Origin: a virus
Reading direction: 5' to 3' (one strand)
Length of the DNA: 22,750 nucleotides
Virus record (IMG/VR): IMGVR_UViG_3300006166_000013
Coordinates: 1-22,750 of that record
Shown here: one piece after another, positions 21,701 to 22,750 of the stretch
Layout: every line of letters starts with the position of its first letter
Numbering within the stretch: the stretch's first letter is position 1
Notes under the pieces: generated by a model
Database searches by the model: none
Told to the model about the DNA's origin: nothing
Seen by the model: only the letters and a program-made list of their open reading frames with translations
Made by a program: the position numbers and the translations under genes

Positions 21701-22750
21701 TGTTATAAATTTTGTATTTCTATCATAATCATAATCTGCAGTTCCAATACTAGTAAGAGTAAAATCAGCAGTACTTCTTACGTTAGTTGAACTAGATTCT
21801 TGAAGAACAAATCCATCTCCTGGATCTCTACCATTCTTTTGCTCTTTTGGAATTACATATCTAATCTTATAAAGTTTTTCATCCAAACTTCTATCATCTT
21901 CTTTACGAAGTAGATAAGAAATATCAGTACGATCTTGTGGTGCAGTGCCACTTAAACTATTAATATGAGTCCATAATGTACTACTTCCTTGAACATGAAT
22001 AAACCATTGGTTCTGATTAGGATCCCATTGAATTGGATGTCCAATTTCACCAACTTTTTTATCAACAACTCTACTTGTTATATGTAATTTTGTACCACCA
22101 GCATATGTGTTAATAGTAAGAGGTGTTCTAATATCAGCATTAGTTACAGATGATGCTAATTGAACACAATCAGCAGGAAGAACAAGACCATCTGCTCTTG
22201 TACTATTCTTTGCATTAGTTACAACATGATAAATTCCATTAGACTCAATATTCTCAGGAACATCTCCATCATCACTCTTAATCCAAATTGATTCACCATT
22301 TTGGAGTGTATGACCACTACCACCAGTATATGTTGTTGGTGTTAATTTAAAGTAGTAAAAAATCTTACCACCTTGCTCCAACTTAACTGGTTCAGCATTA
22401 TATTGTTTCTCTGAACAACCAGTACCCGATGATGTAGTATTTGATGCATCAATCGGGAAGTCCGACATTAATATCTTTGCTTCATAATTAGTTCCACTTG
22501 GATTATTAACATAAATCTTATCATTTAGTTTTGCACCAACTCTATAACCCTGAGAAATACCTGGTGGTTCAACGTCCTTACTTGTAAATCCAAGTAAATA
22601 CAAATGATTAGGTTTAGCAACACTCTTAGTCTTTGCTACATCAAATTCCAACCATTCAACATCAGAATCCGCTGTAACAATTGATCTTGGAGTTACAATA
22701 GAAGTAACAAATCCTTTATTATCCTTATCAAATGCTTCTTTCTTAAATCC
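18770..22750 (-). CDS. Large virion structural protein with S74 auto-chaperone tail (5' truncated)
   Basis: The frame is open through the right edge of the window: 33 codons without a stop precede the TTG at 22651, so that TTG is not the true start. At least 1326 aa are present. The body is beta-rich, with marine phage signatures: VSDVPHGLKVGDHVTIKN and a related CPWAHGLLAGNAFTVKN block, a VTQGGSGYANGENLYFD loop, and several GNLTV/GDLRV-type units near the end (GNLNVGTNFNVTG, DNLTVSGSTTLSGGLDVTG). The last 96 residues (18773-19060), from WSSDERLKDNI through YTWKD, DIGVIAQELE, YKAVRYERLTALLVEAVKEL and a terminal coiled coil, form a peptidase S74 intramolecular chaperone. In that family the domain trimerises the fibre and then cuts itself off before the serine near RLK, so the mature protein would lose this tail. 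It is probably a long fibre or baseplate-associated component. Confidence 0.88.
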   Translation of the reverse strand, partial: GFKKEAFDKDNKGFVTSIVTPRSIVTADSDVEWLEFDVAKTKSVAKPNHLYLLGFTSKDVEPPGISQGYRVGAKLNDKIYVNNPSGTNYEAKILMSDFPIDASNTTSSGTGCSEKQYNAEPVKLEQGGKIFYYFKLTPTTYTGGSGHTLQNGESIWIKSDDGDVPENIESNGIYHVVTNAKNSTRADGLVLPADCVQLASSVTNADIRTPLTINTYAGGTKLHITSRVVDKKVGEIGHPIQWDPNQNQWFIHVQGSSTLWTHINSLSGTAPQDRTDISYLLRKEDDRSLDEKLYKIRYVIPKEQKNGRDPGDGFVLQESSSTNVRSTADFTLTSIGTADYDYDRNTKFITSAAYNNVSKVVTIVSDVPHGLKVGDHVTIKNVTDSTNTGGALNVGYNGLFVVTTTTNDKTFQFISTDLLGVVHNPGSTNTNNIHTRSSTLPRFERTDLRENFYVYRSEVITQYLYNVQDGVYYLYLLNSGNAIADEFTDLKYAQDVTDLYPQLDKDNTEENPPAAVTYATRSPLGETTTNSLKNSITRETVDKFNKTFNKGSKIVSVTTSANSATLTFDEEHQLNGVRTGTITGGSGHTDGTYYNVKLLNSNGSTWDGATATVNVSGGAVTSADVTQGGSGYANGENLYFDSGTIGGTNQAKLTIATAGIATAIGNYVQLTGIGTATDAYYRVTAVPGEKSITVAKTSGDAPQINQYALDLGAQVEVDSTSFSVDTTTFTCPWAHGLLAGNAFTVKNSSDTDLGQFVVTSVTTPTIFTAKTTSALTSPKYIFKHGLASHNAGADNLGENIGVRNLQYYDHDELLLNEAITVDTSFKVKRPNGGVTGILDRFPLGSYIQINGEIMRITSNALSGSSNDEITVIRGALGTLIDAHVSGSLIIKIKPLAVETRRPSIVRASGHTFEYVGYGPGNYSTSLPQVQVKTLTETEDFLAQAQERSCGQVVYTGMNSDGDFFVGNKKISSATGQEITFDIPIPTVTGQDPNRLSVVFDEVIVKERILVEGGNSRQILSQFDGPVTFNGDLRINSKLNLKNDLYVDGTVKFDKDTDSNPATIDCSNGLLNGALQVKGGAAIGKKLNVCGDVKLFSSTSSTSSTTGALQIIGGVGIGGNLNVGTNFNVTGTSVFTGLVTINTGIIPDADEGAYLGSSTKPWSEAHIGEIRIANGSNDNEIDTATGNLTLDSAGGTVTIDDNLTVSGSTTLSGGLDVTGDLRVTGDITAFWSSDERLKDNIKSIEDPLAKVLSIRGVTYTWKDDATHSGDDIGVIAQELELLNLPGMTQTRPDGYKAVRYERLTALLVEAVKELSGKVSELEAKLNQ

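Noticed and set aside
22649-22651. TTG as the start of the large structural gene
   Set aside because: The same frame stays open for 33 further codons to the window edge with similar coding character, so the gene simply continues outside the window.

Overview
The window looks like part of a marine T4-like myovirus genome, most likely a cyanophage (Synechococcus/Prochlorococcus myovirus) or a close relative such as a pelagimyophage. The DNA is AT-rich. All 18 genes lie on the minus strand, packed with 1-23 bp overlaps or very short gaps, and transcription runs from high to low coordinates. The assignment rests on fibre proteins with a cyanophage-type N-terminus (MANIRKTFNFRNGVQVDDDN), tail-collar domains with His-x-His motifs, a peptidase S74 chaperone tail, T4-like late-promoter octamers (AATAAATA / GATAAATA), and auxiliary 2-oxoglutarate oxygenase, thioredoxin and DNA methylase genes. 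No host gene, tRNA, CRISPR array or insertion sequence was seen.

Region A (about 22750-5435) is a late structural, host-recognition cluster. In transcription order it holds: a very large structural protein ending in an S74 auto-chaperone, cut by the window edge; an 836-aa fibre-like protein; three related repeat-built fibres of 758, 653 and 642 aa; and a 792-aa glycine- and cysteine-rich adhesin. The three repeat-built fibres share an N-terminal module, about 50-aa beta repeats and an internal adapter module. Two of them end in a collar domain rich in HxH. Small genes sit between the fibres: a possible tail-fibre assembly factor, a 2OG-oxygenase-like protein with HTN in place of HxD, a small ParB-like protein, a canonical 2OG oxygenase and a 64-aa conserved-looking protein. 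Late-type promoter octamers precede several of these genes.

Region B (about 5432-1) is an auxiliary, DNA-directed region that appears to use host sigma-70-type promoters. It reads as three transcription units. Unit 1 is thioredoxin, then an NPPY half-methylase, then a motif-I half-methylase, then a 2OG oxygenase; it starts from a TTGCAT-N17-TATAAT promoter and ends at a hairpin plus T-tract. Unit 2 is a ParB-like gene whose TTGACA-N17-TATAGT promoter is embedded in that same terminator; it ends at a perfect 8-bp hairpin. Unit 3 is an SF2 helicase overlapping a beta-class DNA methylase by 4 bp, preceded by an extended -10 (TGCTATAAT) directly after the unit 2 terminator.

The most notable observations are: an amino-methyltransferase that appears split at the motif III/IV boundary with its halves in reversed gene order; the overlapping terminator/promoter; two ParB-like genes each next to a 2OG-oxygenase-like gene; and the modular, repeat-driven architecture of the fibres. 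Functions are inferred from motifs read by eye, and no database search was possible.
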